Assembly (NCBI GenBank): GCA_000153145.1
Contig: CH672415.1
Coordinates: 1,732,767-1,796,766 of the forward strand
DNA length: 64,000 nucleotides
From: a marine actinobacterium PHSC20C1
GTDB taxonomy: Bacteria; Actinomycetota; Actinomycetes; Actinomycetales; Microbacteriaceae
Direction: 5' to 3'
Positions within the stretch are counted from its first letter, which is position 1; each line of letters opens with the position of its first letter. The position numbers and the translations under genes are program-made. Below are positions 1 to 9,145 of this stretch, in pieces. The notes beneath the pieces were generated by a model. The model had not been told where the DNA came from, did no database searches, and was given only the letters and a program-made list of their open reading frames with translations.

Positions 1-98
1 CCAACCAAATCCGGGTAACGACCGCCGCGAAATAGCGCGAAGGTCGGTGTAGAAAAAAGTGCTTGCCAAAGCGAGTCTTGCGGCGCACACTGTTTTTC

Positions 99-473
99 GT
101 GGACGCCGATCCCGTAACAACTAATCCGGAACATTACTCCGTGGTGTTCGAGAATGACCGCGTACGAGTGCTTGAGTACACCGACGCGGCCGGCGACAAA
201 ACAACGCCGCACGAGCATCCCGATAGCGTCATGTACACGCTCAGTGATTTTCGCCGACGCCTCCACGCTGGAGACACCCATCGTGATGTCGAACTGCCCG
301 CGGGCAAAGCCGTCTGGTTACCCGCGCAGCGGCACAGTGGTGAAAACATCGGCAATACCGCGACGCATGTGATCTTCGTGGAGCTGAAAGGCGGTGCGAC
401 CGACGCTACCGGAGCGACGAGCGCAACAGACGCCACCGACGTTCAACCGGGCGACTGGATCGGCCCCGCCTAG
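99..473 (+). CDS. Small cupin-domain protein
   Basis: The 124-residue product has a single cupin barrel. A metal-binding HxH pair (H38, H40) follows a DKTTPHEHPD stretch, and a later GKAVWLPAQRHSGEN segment supplies the third likely His. Proteins of this size are usually stand-alone cupins of unknown substrate. I chose the GTG at 99 over an in-frame TTG at 63 because the leading MPKRVLRRTLFF residues do not look like part of the fold; neither start has a clear ribosome site. The tail is low-complexity (Ala/Thr/Asp/Gly). It converges on the serine hydrolase, 7 bases away. No signal peptide, so probably cytoplasmic. Specific function unknown. Confidence 0.7.
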   Translation: MDADPVTTNPEHYSVVFENDRVRVLEYTDAAGDKTTPHEHPDSVMYTLSDFRRRLHAGDTHRDVELPAGKAVWLPAQRHSGENIGNTATHVIFVELKGGATDATGATSATDATDVQPGDWIGPA

Positions 474-480
474 CCGATCG

Positions 481-1491
481 TTAGCCGCCGAGAAGCTCGT
501 CGATTTCGCGGATGATTGGCCACGCACACTCTTCTGAGTTTGAGAGAACAACAACGTCGAGATCCGCCTCGAGGTAGTGCCGAACGATTCCGGATGCTCC
601 GGGCCCGACTCCATCTGCGAAGTAGCTGCGCACACTGCCGTCTTCGTTCATGTCGAACTCGAGACCGAATCCGTACCAAGTCTCTTCGTCGTATTGCACC
701 TGCGGGGTAAGGAATTCCTCAGTGAACTCCGCATTGAGCAATTCACCGTTGCGAAGCGCCTGGATAAAGCGCACAAGATCCGCAGCAGTCACATGTGCTC
801 CGCCATCAGGCAGACCGATGGGCGGCGTGCTGTAAATGTTTGAAACCCAACGGCCGTTAACAAAGTCCCAGCCCTCAGCGACTCGAGGTGCGGCATCCCG
901 GCGGTCATAGAAGCCGGAATCTATCATCCCTGCTGGCGTGAATACTTCGTCGAAAACATACTGGCGATACTTCTCTTCAGTCACTTTCTCCAATGCGAGG
1001 CCCGCGAGAATATACCCAGCGTTGCTATAGACGCACTCGACTCCTGGCGCTGCCAGGGATTCCTTGTTGATGAACAGAGGCAACTGATCAGCAGGTTCCA
1101 TAATCGTGTAGCTGGGGAACTCTGCCCACAGTTCGGCATAGGTTTCACCCTCTTCTTCATCCACATCATCGGCAATGCCGCTCGTATGGGTGAGAACATG
1201 CAGGAGGGTCACGGCAGGATCGATTTCAGACTCGGCCAAGTCAACGTAGTGATGGATGGAGGTCTCAAGATCGAGCTCCCCCTTCGAAACCTGCTGCAAG
1301 ACGGCAACACTCGTGAAGAGCTTCGTAATCGAGCTCGAATCGAATCGAGTGTCTGCCGTATTGGGAATATCCCACCGGTGACTAGCTTTGCCTGTCACAG
1401 CTTCAAAAATTGTGGCGTTGCCTCGCTTGATTAAGACAGTGCCGGAGAAGTCGTTTTGCTCAAGAAATTCATCGAGCCCAGTGGTGTCCAT
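481..1491 (-). CDS. Serine hydrolase, beta-lactamase class C / PBP-like family
   Basis: The 336-residue product carries the SxxK nucleophile motif (S54-I-T-K57), the YxN motif (Y155-S-N157) and the LLxHTSGI signature near residues 97-106. Together these place it in the beta-lactamase/D-alanyl carboxypeptidase/esterase superfamily. There is no signal peptide, so it should act in the cytoplasm, which favours an esterase or peptidase over a drug-resistance enzyme. The usual third motif (H/KTG) is not obvious; a VGPGASG stretch near the C-terminus sits where it should be. The ATG at 1491 follows a TAGGCT box by exactly six bases, so the mRNA is probably leaderless. Substrate cannot be read from sequence. 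Confidence 0.85.
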   Translation of the reverse strand: MDTTGLDEFLEQNDFSGTVLIKRGNATIFEAVTGKASHRWDIPNTADTRFDSSSITKLFTSVAVLQQVSKGELDLETSIHHYVDLAESEIDPAVTLLHVLTHTSGIADDVDEEEGETYAELWAEFPSYTIMEPADQLPLFINKESLAAPGVECVYSNAGYILAGLALEKVTEEKYRQYVFDEVFTPAGMIDSGFYDRRDAAPRVAEGWDFVNGRWVSNIYSTPPIGLPDGGAHVTAADLVRFIQALRNGELLNAEFTEEFLTPQVQYDEETWYGFGLEFDMNEDGSVRSYFADGVGPGASGIVRHYLEADLDVVVLSNSEECAWPIIREIDELLGG

Positions 1492-1497
1492 AGTGCG

Positions 1498-1503
1498 AGC
1501 CTA
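1498..1503 (-). promoter_or_regulatory. -10 box of a leaderless promoter (serine hydrolase)
   Basis: TAGGCT on the minus strand lies six bases before the ATG at 1491, which would put the transcription start on the start codon. No convincing -35 hexamer is visible. Confidence 0.5.
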
Positions 1504-1629
1504 CCGACAGTCGCTGACCAATAGCAGCGCGAATACCGGGGCCGGCTCCAGGCGGTCGCCCGCTCACGCTCACAGCGAACAGCGCGCGTTTTCGGAATAG
1601 CTATCGACCCCCAATAGTTTCAGAAAAGC

Positions 1630-2187
1630 ATGACTACTTCTCTTGACACCCACACAAACTTTCTTGCCGGAACTTGGGACATCGACGCGATGCACTCAAC
1701 AATCTCATTCACAGTAAAGCACCTCATGATCAGCAAGGTTCGCGGCACCTTTGACGGCTTCAGCGGCACCATCGTCACCTCGGAGAACCCCGCCGAGAAC
1801 AAGGTAAACGCCACCATCGATATGGCGACGATCAACACCAACCAGGCCGACCGCGACGGCCACCTCCGCACCAACGACTTCTTCAAGGTCGACGAGTTCC
1901 CTACTGCGACCTTCAGCTCGACCTCGATCACCATCGACGGAGACGACCTCACAATCGTTGGCGACTTCACTCTCCGCGGTGTCACCAAGCCCATCACCCT
2001 CACGGGCGAATTCGGCGGGATCGCCACCGATGGCTACGGCCAGACCAAGGCCGCCGCGAGCGCCAGCACCGTCATCAACCGCACCGAATTCGGCGTCAAC
2101 TACAACGCTGCACTTGAGACCGGCGGCGTGCTCCTCGGCGAAGACATCTCCATTGCGGTCGACCTTCAGGCCACTCTTCAGAAATAA
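1630..2187 (+). CDS. YceI family protein
   Basis: The 185-residue product matches the YceI lipid-binding-like family. It opens with a GTWDIDAMHSTISFTVKHL segment, then has a long beta-rich body with FPTATFSSTSI and TLRGVTKPITL, which are typical landmarks. YceI proteins form a lipocalin-like barrel that binds isoprenoid-type molecules. This copy has no signal peptide, like many actinobacterial members, so it is probably cytoplasmic. An AGAAAAG stretch just upstream may serve as ribosome site. It is followed by a strong terminator shared with the converging MFS gene. Physiological role is unproven. Confidence 0.9.
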   Translation: MTTSLDTHTNFLAGTWDIDAMHSTISFTVKHLMISKVRGTFDGFSGTIVTSENPAENKVNATIDMATINTNQADRDGHLRTNDFFKVDEFPTATFSSTSITIDGDDLTIVGDFTLRGVTKPITLTGEFGGIATDGYGQTKAAASASTVINRTEFGVNYNAALETGGVLLGEDISIAVDLQATLQK

Positions 2188-2201
2188 CGTCAACTCGAAC
2201 T

Positions 2202-2240
2202 ACACAGGCCCCTCCGCGTATCGCGTTGAGGGGCCTGTGT
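2202..2240. terminator. Bidirectional intrinsic terminator
   Basis: A perfect 12-base stem (ACACAGGCCCCT with AGGGGCCTGTGT) closes a 15-base loop between the converging YceI and MFS genes. Confidence 0.85.
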
Positions 2241-2248
2241 TCGTGTAT

Positions 2249-3502
2249 CTACTTACTTTCGCTCCGCACGTTAGGTACCGGTAGCGAGTCGGCTGTCGAA
2301 AGCGGCTTGCTGCGCCAGACAACAAGTGCCGCAGCAGTGACTATGAGCACCAGCACACCGGCGCCCCACGCGAGTCCGGCATAACCCACGATCGCCAGGA
2401 TGGGTCCGGCGAAGCCTCCCCCTACCGCTCCCGCAAGACTCATGATGGTGTCGCTGCGACCCTGAATCCGCAGTCGCGTTGCACCGGTAGAGAGGTCGGC
2501 GACCAGCGCAGAACCGGCGACCGTTGATGCACTCCAGCCAAGCCCCAACAGGACCAGGCCGACGGTGACTGCTGCGTTGCTCAGTTGACCAAGCGCGACC
2601 ACGAGCACTGCGGCCGCGAAGAACGCTTGGCCGATGAGGATTGTTGGGATGCGACCGAAGCGGTCACTTGTCCAGCCAAACACTGGGGACAGCGAATACA
2701 TCCCGGCAATGTGAAGACTGATCGTGAAACCGATGATCGTAAGGCTCGCCCCGTGATTACTCAGATGAACCGGCGTCATCGCCATGATCGAGACCATCAC
2801 CGCATGACTGATCGCGATTGCCGCTACAGCGAACACCAGCGGGCCACGACCCCGCACTATTCCGGCATCCGCAGTGGTGGCTGGTTCAACCGGGCGACTG
2901 CCTGCAAGAGTGAGTGGATCTGGTCGGAGCATTACTAGGTAGAGCACCATGGCAGCCACTTGCGCCGCGATCGCAAAGACAAAGGAGCCCGTGTTCGTCG
3001 GCAGCGATAGCCACTGCGCGACGGCTTCGCCTGGTCCAATGAGGTTCGGTCCGGCGACGGCACCGATCGTCGTCGACCAGACCACAAGGGAGAGATCGCG
3101 CCCACGATGCTCGGGAGCCGCGACATCCGTTGCCGCAAAGCGTGCCTGCAGGCCGACCGCTGTGCCAACACCGAGCATGGCAAATCCGAGAATCAGTAGC
3201 GGGAAGAATGCGACACCAATCGCAACGACAGTAATGAGTGAGCCACCTGCGGCAACACCGGCGCCCAGTGCGAGTGCTGGACGTCGCCCCCAGCGCTGAG
3301 CAAGTCGCGCAAGGGGAATCGACACGAGCGCTGCACCGAGCGTGCTGGATGTCGCCGCCGCACCCGATAGTGTTTCGCCACCCAGATCGGCAGCCAGAAT
3401 CGCGCCGACGGCAACCGTTGCGCCCAGCCCGAGACCGGCAAGCACTTGGCCCGCTACCAGCGTGCGGACGATGCGGGATTGCACTGCGCGGTCGATGTCC
3501 AT
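2249..3502 (-). CDS. Major facilitator superfamily transporter
   Basis: The product is about 417 residues with roughly twelve hydrophobic segments in two halves. The loop between helices 2 and 3 has an ARLAQRWGRRPAL motif of the MFS type, and a related GWTSDRFGRIPT loop occurs in the second half. This is an inner-membrane secondary carrier, probably an effluxer, but the substrate is not evident. I prefer the ATG at 3502 over one six codons upstream because it lies exactly six bases after a CAGACT box, consistent with a leaderless message. It is divergent from purS and shares that 75-base intergenic region. Confidence 0.85.
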   Translation of the reverse strand: MDIDRAVQSRIVRTLVAGQVLAGLGLGATVAVGAILAADLGGETLSGAAATSSTLGAALVSIPLARLAQRWGRRPALALGAGVAAGGSLITVVAIGVAFFPLLILGFAMLGVGTAVGLQARFAATDVAAPEHRGRDLSLVVWSTTIGAVAGPNLIGPGEAVAQWLSLPTNTGSFVFAIAAQVAAMVLYLVMLRPDPLTLAGSRPVEPATTADAGIVRGRGPLVFAVAAIAISHAVMVSIMAMTPVHLSNHGASLTIIGFTISLHIAGMYSLSPVFGWTSDRFGRIPTILIGQAFFAAAVLVVALGQLSNAAVTVGLVLLGLGWSASTVAGSALVADLSTGATRLRIQGRSDTIMSLAGAVGGGFAGPILAIVGYAGLAWGAGVLVLIVTAAALVVWRSKPLSTADSLPVPNVRSESK

Positions 3503-3533
3503 GGCTACAGTCTGGCGCACTGCTGGCCTCCGC

Positions 3534-3543
3534 TAGACTGGAG
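3534..3543 (+). promoter_or_regulatory. Likely purS promoter -10 region (TAGACTGGAG)
   Basis: TAGACT fits the TAnnnT -10 form and is followed by GGAG. The same ten bases lie upstream of purL (27991-28000), and a near copy, TAGACTGAGG, lies upstream of purA. The -35 is weak. Confidence 0.5.
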
Positions 3544-3577
3544 ACAATCCGCCCGCGCGAAATCATGGAGTGATTCG

Positions 3578-3850
3578 GTGCCAATAATTGTCGTCGAGGT
3601 AATGCCTAAGGCTGAAATCCTCGATCCTCAGGGCAAGGCTGTAGCCGGCGCCCTCGTCCGTCTCGACAAGAGCGAGTTCACTGCGGTGCGCATCGGTAAG
3701 CGTTTCGAGCTCACCGTTGATGGCCCCGTCACTGATGAGTTGCTGGCAGAGGCCCGCGAGATCGCTAACGATCTCCTCGCCAACACGGTCATCGAAGACG
3801 TGATTTATGTCGGCGAGGCTCGCCCCGCCGATGACGCTCAGGGCGCATAG
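3578..3850 (+). CDS. purS: Phosphoribosylformylglycinamidine synthase subunit PurS
   Basis: This 90-residue protein is the small structural subunit that bridges PurQ and PurL in the three-part FGAM synthase (fourth step of purine synthesis). It has the PurS pattern: [15 protein letters not shown] at the N-terminus and a C-terminal [14 protein letters not shown] segment. The GTG at 3578 is preceded at seven bases by GGAG, and starting there gives the usual length; a longer open frame upstream lacks similarity to the family. The stop overlaps the purQ GTG by one base, so the two are translationally coupled. Confidence 0.95.
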   Translation: MPIIVVEVMPKAEILDPQGKAVAGALVRLDKSEFTAVRIGKRFELTVDGPVTDELLAEAREIANDLLANTVIEDVIYVGEARPADDAQGA

Positions 3851-4548
3851 TGCGCGTCGGAGTTATTACCTTTCCGGGTTCGCTCGACGACCGTGACGCC
3901 CAGCGTGCGGTCAAGCTGGGCGGCGGTGAGCCGGTAGCCCTGTGGCACGGCGACCACGACCTCAAGAATGTGGATGCCATCGTTCTGCCCGGTGGATTCA
4001 GCTACGGTGATTACCTCCGTGCTGGTGCGATCGCAGCGCACTCGCCCATCATGAGCGAAGTCATTGCTGCCGCGAACGGCGGAATGCCTGTACTGGGAAT
4101 CTGCAACGGGTTCCAGATTCTGGTGGAGTCGCACTTGCTACCTGGTGGCCTCGTGCGCAACGATCACGGCGACTTTGTGTGCCGTGACCAGAAGCTGCGC
4201 GTCGAAAACACGGCAACCGCGTGGAGTAATGGCTTCAAAGAAGACGAAGAGATCATCATCCCGCTCAAGAACGGTGAGGGCGGCTACATTGCCGACCAAG
4301 ACACTCTTGATCGCCTTGAGGGTGAAGGTCAAGTTGTGTTCCGCTATCTCGAGGTCAACCCCAACGGGTCGGCGAATGACATTGCTGGCATCTCGAATGC
4401 GCGCGGCAATGTTGTCGGCTTGATGCCGCATCCCGAGCACGCGACCGAGGCTGGCTTTGGCCCAGACACTCGTGCGGCAATGCGCTCGGGCACAGATGGC
4501 CTCACGTTCTTTACGAGCGCCATCAGCTCGTTGATGGCTAACGCCTAA
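3850..4548 (+). CDS. purQ: Phosphoribosylformylglycinamidine synthase subunit PurQ (glutaminase)
   Basis: This 232-residue class I glutamine amidotransferase makes ammonia from glutamine for PurL. The catalytic triad is visible: C85 in GICNGFQ, and H194 and E196 in LMPHPEH. The oxyanion-type [14 protein letters not shown] loop is intact. It begins at a GTG overlapping the purS stop. PurL, its partner, is 23.5 kb downstream and not in the same operon, which is unusual enough to note. A small membrane protein follows after 18 bases, perhaps cotranscribed. Confidence 0.97.
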   Translation: MRVGVITFPGSLDDRDAQRAVKLGGGEPVALWHGDHDLKNVDAIVLPGGFSYGDYLRAGAIAAHSPIMSEVIAAANGGMPVLGICNGFQILVESHLLPGGLVRNDHGDFVCRDQKLRVENTATAWSNGFKEDEEIIIPLKNGEGGYIADQDTLDRLEGEGQVVFRYLEVNPNGSANDIAGISNARGNVVGLMPHPEHATEAGFGPDTRAAMRSGTDGLTFFTSAISSLMANA

Positions 4549-4566
4549 TACTGAAAGTTCTGCCCC

Positions 4567-5028
4567 ATGTTTGCGACCCCGAAGTCACTTTTCCGCGTTC
4601 TCGCGTTTGCTGAAGCGGTCACCTGGACCCTGCTCATTGCCGGCCTCATCTTGCGCGCTACAGCAGGACTGGATGTCGCGGTGTCGATCGGTGGGGCCAT
4701 TCACGGTTTCGTCTTCCTCGCCTACGGTGCCACGGCCGTGTTGTTGACGGTGAACCAGCGTTGGAGTGTCGGTACGGCCATCCTCACCATTGGTAGCGCT
4801 GTCATCCCTTACGTCACGATTCCTGTTGAGTTGTGGCTTGCCCGTACTGGTCGTCTTGCTGGCGAATGGCGAACCGAGGTAAGCGATCATCCTCGCGACG
4901 CTGGCTGGGTTGACCGCACAATGCGCTGGTTCTTGAACCACCCATTCATTCTGGTTCTGCTCATTGCGGCTGCCGTTGTGCTGCTGTACGTCGTGCTCAT
5001 TACCGCGGGCCCTCCCGGCGGCGAGTAG
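4567..5028 (+). CDS. DUF3817 family integral membrane protein
   Basis: The 153-residue product has about four hydrophobic helices. The opening (SLFRVLAFAEAVTWTLLIAGL) and the GAIHGFVFLAYG segment are what I expect of DUF3817 proteins, common small membrane proteins of actinobacteria. A last helix lies near residues 120-147. Function is unknown. It lies 18 bases after purQ on the same strand and converges on the CPBP-like gene. Confidence 0.75.
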   Translation: MFATPKSLFRVLAFAEAVTWTLLIAGLILRATAGLDVAVSIGGAIHGFVFLAYGATAVLLTVNQRWSVGTAILTIGSAVIPYVTIPVELWLARTGRLAGEWRTEVSDHPRDAGWVDRTMRWFLNHPFILVLLIAAAVVLLYVVLITAGPPGGE

Positions 5029-5055
5029 CCTTCACGCACTTTCGATCTGGTGCGG

Positions 5056-5898
5056 CTAGAGCAGGAAGAACCCGATAGCTCCCGGGTTGCGGGCGTGCAC
5101 GATCACTAGGAACACGACTGCGTCGAACAGTAGGTGCACGCTCAGCACGTAGACGAGTGACTTAGTCGTGGAGTAGATCCAACCCTGAAGCAGCGCGAAT
5201 GGGATTGTTAGCAGTGGACCCCACGATTGGTAGCCGAGTTCCCACAGGAACGACACGAAGATCACCATCTGCAGCAGGTTCGCTTGCCACACCGGGAAGT
5301 GCCGTTTGAAGAGCACGAACACCGTGAGGATGAAGAACAACTCATCCCAGGTTCCGACAGCGTTCACACCAACGAAAAGCCGACCGATCTCGTCAGGGGT
5401 AGTAACGGCAGGCCAGTTGAGGTAGACCCCGCTCGTGATGAAGTAAAACGGCAGGATGAGCCAGCCGAGGAAGAGCACGAGAAACAAGTAGCCCCACTGA
5501 ACACGGTTCCACGGCCATCCGCCCCGCCACGGAAAGCGGATAAGGCGATCCTTGAAGACAAACCGTGACAGCGAGTACGGCACTGCTACGGCCGCCGCCA
5601 GCACGAACCCCATGAGAAAGAAGTTGCCCCAGCTGATGTCGGCGGCAACCGAAATGGTGGAGACGATGACCATGCCCGACGCGATCAGGAGCAGATCTTT
5701 TGCGAGGCCATCGCTGAGCTTGCGGCTGTCGGTAAGCCACGCAGCGGCGAGCGCAACCGCCACCACGACGTAGCCGATTAGCGGCAGTCGGAGCGAAAAC
5801 AGAAGTACTGCCGAGCCGCTCAACAGTGCTGCGGGCACAAGACCCCAACTGCGTGAGCTGAGAATTGGTGTCGGTGCAGCGCTAGTGAGCGATGGCAT
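5056..5898 (-). CDS. CPBP-like (ABI/CAAX protease-type) membrane protein
   Basis: The 280-residue product has about eight membrane segments. Near residue 190 a WDELFFILTVFVLFKRH stretch, and near residue 260 an SVHLLFDAVVF stretch, resemble the conserved motifs of CPBP intramembrane proteases. The usual EExxxR is altered to DELFF, so proteolytic activity is uncertain. The gene starts six bases after the MscS-type channel stop on the same strand, suggesting an operon, with AGAAGGA upstream as ribosome site. Alternative: a catalytically dead member with a structural role. Confidence 0.65.
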   Translation of the reverse strand: MPSLTSAAPTPILSSRSWGLVPAALLSGSAVLLFSLRLPLIGYVVVAVALAAAWLTDSRKLSDGLAKDLLLIASGMVIVSTISVAADISWGNFFLMGFVLAAAVAVPYSLSRFVFKDRLIRFPWRGGWPWNRVQWGYLFLVLFLGWLILPFYFITSGVYLNWPAVTTPDEIGRLFVGVNAVGTWDELFFILTVFVLFKRHFPVWQANLLQMVIFVSFLWELGYQSWGPLLTIPFALLQGWIYSTTKSLVYVLSVHLLFDAVVFLVIVHARNPGAIGFFLL

Positions 5899-5904
5899 GA
5901 GGGT

Positions 5905-7116
5905 TTAGTCCTTCTTCAGTGTGAGATCGGGCCCCTCAACTGGGGTGCCTTCGGGAACGTTTTCGTCGACCGGGATTGCGCCCGTGAATTCTTGACGGCG
6001 TGCATCCGCTTCGGCGCTGCCGCTGAAGAGTCCGCGATCTTGGGGCTCGGTCGAGGCTTTGGTGCGAGCACGGGCTTCGTTTTCGACCATGAGCACGCGC
6101 TGACGCGGAAGAGCGGCAGGGTTTTTGGACTGAAGCCAGTCGACCATCTCTTCGCGAACGTGAGTGCGGAGATCCCATTGGGCTCCGGAGTCTGCCGCAC
6201 TTATCAATACGCGAACGCGCACGAAGCCGCCGGTAGTGTCGACGACTTGGATGTTGGCTGTGCGCCCATCCCACAGTTCGGTTTCGGCAACAATTTTCTT
6301 CAGCTGCGTTCGCATCTGGTCGATGCTGACGCGCCAGTCGAGGTCAAAGTTGACCTCGCCGAGAAGCTCGGTGGCGTTGCGGGTCCAGTTCTGGAACGGG
6401 GTCGTTGTGAAGTAGGTGGAGGGAAGTACGAGTCGGCGCTGGTCCCAAATGCTCACGACAACATAGGTGAGCGTGATTTCTTCGATGCGGCCCCATTCGC
6501 CATCGGCGATCACTACGTCGTCGACGCGGATGGCGTCGCTGAAGGCGAGTTGCATTCCAGCGAACACGTTTCCGAGTGCGGACTGTGCAGCAATACCCGC
6601 GACAACGCTGACGACTCCGGCTGAGGCGAGCACGCTGGCGCCAACGGCTTGAGCACCGGGCAGTGTCATGAGAATCGCACCGACGGTAACGATAGTGATT
6701 ACGGCGGTGAGTACACGGCGCAGTACTTGCACTTGAGTACGCACTCGGCGGGCAACTCGGTTGTCGGGAACGTCGAGCGGGTATCGCACAAGCGCGCGGC
6801 CGAGCAGAAGGTTCATGACCGACACAAGCACCCATCCGGCTGCCGCGATGACGGAGACCCGGAAAATGTAGTTAATGATGTCGAGGATGCCCTCATCCGC
6901 GATGGGATTCGTTGCCGCTAGTGCAATCCAGACGGCAAACAGCGCCATGAGCACCCGGAGTCGCTGTCGAACCGGCGCCAACGTTTCATAGACTCCCGGC
7001 CGATGCCGCGAGATTCCCCGCACAACGAGAGAGACCACGCCAACGGCGATCACAACGGCAATTAGGGCAATGACGACGGCGATGATGAGCCCCAGCCACG
7101 ATTTCCATTCGAACAA
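5905..7116 (-). CDS. Small-conductance mechanosensitive channel, MscS family
   Basis: The 403-residue product has an N-terminal helix, two or three more membrane segments up to about residue 190, a pore-like stretch (AGVVSVVAGIAAQSALGNVFAGMQL) and then the MscS beta domain with VVIADGEWGRIEEITLTYVVV and LPSTYFTTTPFQNWTR. MscS channels release solutes on hypo-osmotic shock. The C-terminal 60 residues are charged and look disordered. It appears to be the first gene of an operon with the CPBP-like protein and is divergent from the DUF2254 gene. Confidence 0.9.
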   Translation of the reverse strand: MFEWKSWLGLIIAVVIALIAVVIAVGVVSLVVRGISRHRPGVYETLAPVRQRLRVLMALFAVWIALAATNPIADEGILDIINYIFRVSVIAAAGWVLVSVMNLLLGRALVRYPLDVPDNRVARRVRTQVQVLRRVLTAVITIVTVGAILMTLPGAQAVGASVLASAGVVSVVAGIAAQSALGNVFAGMQLAFSDAIRVDDVVIADGEWGRIEEITLTYVVVSIWDQRRLVLPSTYFTTTPFQNWTRNATELLGEVNFDLDWRVSIDQMRTQLKKIVAETELWDGRTANIQVVDTTGGFVRVRVLISAADSGAQWDLRTHVREEMVDWLQSKNPAALPRQRVLMVENEARARTKASTEPQDRGLFSGSAEADARRQEFTGAIPVDENVPEGTPVEGPDLTLKKD

Positions 7117-7212
7117 TCGAGTGTTTTCCTTCCATTGGCGTTGCTCCAGCCTACGGGCACTTACCGTGATGACCTCTGTCGTGATTAACTGGGGCGATTC
7201 GAGAGGGGTGCA

Positions 7213-8595
7213 ATGAGCGAGGCAGCAACTCAGAGTGCGCGACGCAGTTCCCTGCGCCGATGGACGGCAACCTTTCGCGAATCGATCGCCACAGAGTTAT
7301 GGCCCCTGCCGACTCTATTCATCACCATCGCGGTGGCCCTAGGGATTGTTCTGCCCCTCCTCGATCGCGCCGTCGATTCCTCGCTTGCTCCCGGCTTTGA
7401 GCGCGTTCTCTTCGCTGGCGGACCGGAGGCAGCCCGAGCGGTGCTTTCTGCCGTTGCTGGATCGCTCATCACGGCAACCTCGCTTACGTTCTCTCTGACG
7501 GTTGTTGCACTTCAGTTGGCTAGCAGCCAGGCCTCTCCACGCGTGCTGCGCACCTTCCTCAAAGACCCGACAGTGCATTGGACTCTCGCCGTCTTCGTAG
7601 GAACTTTTGCGTACTCCTTAACGGTGCTTCGCACGATTCAGGATGGTTCTGACAGTTTCGATCCCGTTGTGCCACGGCTGGCCGTCACGCTCGCTTCGTT
7701 ATTGACTCTGGCCAGCGTTGTCATGCTCGTACTGTTTTTGGCGCATCTGGCCCGGCAACTGCGCATTGAAACAACGATGCGTCAGGTCTATTTAGAGACC
7801 AGCAGCACAATCGAATTAGTGGCATCGACGATGGCGATCGGTCGAACTGAGCTGCCGGAGTGGCCGCCGGACGAACGCATCGTATTCAGCGTGGCCCCCC
7901 GGTCGGGATTCATTCGCTCTACCGACCGTTCGCGGCTGCTCACGACGGCAATCAGGTACGACATTGTGGTGCGCGAAGAGCACACGGTCGGCCACCATGT
8001 CGTTAGCAAAACTCCCATCGCACGATGGTGGCCCCGTGATCCAATGCGACACTTGGATGACGAAGAACGCGACACGATCGGCCGTGCGATCGCGGGTGCA
8101 GTCGATCTCGCTTATGAGCGTACGGCCAGCCAAGATATTGGTTTTGGCATCCGGCAACTCGTTGACATCACCGCCCGTGCGCTGTCGCCAGGGGTCAACG
8201 ACCCGACGACGGCGGTGCACACCCTCGGCCACATTTCCGCGACTTTGTGTTCGCTAGCCGAGCTGCCCATCCAATCGACGGGGCTCACTGACGACGACGA
8301 TCTCGTTCGGGTCATCATCAAGCCGCACGATTTCGTGAGCCTGCTCGATATCGCATTGACCCAACCACGACGGTATGGTGCGGGCGATCCTGGAGTCGTG
8401 GAGCGGCTTTACCAGCTGCTGCAAGAGGTGGGATACCGCGCTCAGCGATCCGAACAATCGGAGGCGATACTGCAGCAGATCGATCGGCTTGAGGCTTCGG
8501 TCGCGGCACAAGATTACGATTTCGTCGAGCGTGAGCGCTTCGCTAAATTCGCGCACGCGGCACGGCGGGCGACGACTAATCATGAGTGGTTATGA
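7213..8595 (+). CDS. DUF2254 family membrane protein
   Basis: The 460-residue product matches DUF2254. After a basic N-terminus there are about four membrane segments in residues 30-180. They include the family hallmark ITATSLTFSLTVVALQLASSQ and a following SPRVLRTFLKD stretch. The rest is a soluble domain containing GIRQLVDITARALSPGVNDPTTA, also characteristic. Function of the family is unknown. GAGAGGGG lies just before the ATG. It is divergent from the MscS-type gene, and both are membrane proteins, but no functional tie is shown. Confidence 0.85.
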   Translation: MSEAATQSARRSSLRRWTATFRESIATELWPLPTLFITIAVALGIVLPLLDRAVDSSLAPGFERVLFAGGPEAARAVLSAVAGSLITATSLTFSLTVVALQLASSQASPRVLRTFLKDPTVHWTLAVFVGTFAYSLTVLRTIQDGSDSFDPVVPRLAVTLASLLTLASVVMLVLFLAHLARQLRIETTMRQVYLETSSTIELVASTMAIGRTELPEWPPDERIVFSVAPRSGFIRSTDRSRLLTTAIRYDIVVREEHTVGHHVVSKTPIARWWPRDPMRHLDDEERDTIGRAIAGAVDLAYERTASQDIGFGIRQLVDITARALSPGVNDPTTAVHTLGHISATLCSLAELPIQSTGLTDDDDLVRVIIKPHDFVSLLDIALTQPRRYGAGDPGVVERLYQLLQEVGYRAQRSEQSEAILQQIDRLEASVAAQDYDFVERERFAKFAHAARRATTNHEWL

Positions 8596-8639
8596 CTGGC
8601 GCTTGCTCACTCTCGGTGCGTTCTCGGCAACTCGCAGAC

Positions 8640-8645
8640 TAAGCT
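8640..8645 (+). promoter_or_regulatory. -10 box of a leaderless promoter (GNAT gene)
   Basis: TAAGCT ends six bases before the GTG at 8652, with no ribosome site between. Confidence 0.45.
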
Positions 8646-8651
8646 TCTGAC

Positions 8652-9116
8652 GTGGAAGACACCTACGAACTTGAATTGCGGAGCGTTCCCTTCGAGCACG
8701 CAGACTCGGTGATGTTGCGGTCAGCGCAGCAAGCTGAGCTCGCTGCGCGCTACAACACTGAGAACAGCGAGCCCGGTGTTAAACCGAGCGCCGACAGTGT
8801 GACAGTGTTCCTGATCGCTTACGTTGATGGGGTTCCTGCCGGCTGCGGTGGGCTTCGTGAACTCGACAATGGTGGCTTCGAAATTAAGCGGATGTACGTT
8901 ACGCCTGCGCAGCGCGGAACGGGAATCGCTATTGCGGTACTCAAGGGACTCGAAGAGTGGGCCCGTGCGCAATCTGCGACCGAGCTCGTACTCGAGACCG
9001 GCACAGCACAGCCAGATGCGATGCGTTTCTATGAGCGCGAGGGGTACAGCCTCATCGAAAATTTCGGCGCTTACGCGGGAGAGCCTCTCAGCGTTTGCTA
9101 CTCCAAAGCGCTGTAG
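8652..9116 (+). CDS. GNAT family N-acetyltransferase
   Basis: The 154-residue product has the acetyl-CoA-binding motif A of GNAT enzymes: the beta-4 strand FEIKRMYVTP followed by the QRGTGIAIAVL loop and helix, then a LVLETGTAQPDAMRFYEREGY motif B. It transfers an acetyl group to an amine, but the acceptor is unknown. The GTG start lacks a Shine-Dalgarno and is probably leaderless. It stands alone between the DUF2254 and TauE genes on the same strand. Confidence 0.9.
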   Translation: MEDTYELELRSVPFEHADSVMLRSAQQAELAARYNTENSEPGVKPSADSVTVFLIAYVDGVPAGCGGLRELDNGGFEIKRMYVTPAQRGTGIAIAVLKGLEEWARAQSATELVLETGTAQPDAMRFYEREGYSLIENFGAYAGEPLSVCYSKAL

Positions 9117-9133
9117 GCCAACCCACCACGCTC

Positions 9134-9139
9134 TAAACT
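9134..9139 (+). promoter_or_regulatory. -10 box of a leaderless promoter (TauE gene)
   Basis: TAAACT lies six bases before the GTG at 9146; no ribosome site fits in between. Confidence 0.5.
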
Positions 9140-9145
9140 TGGTCG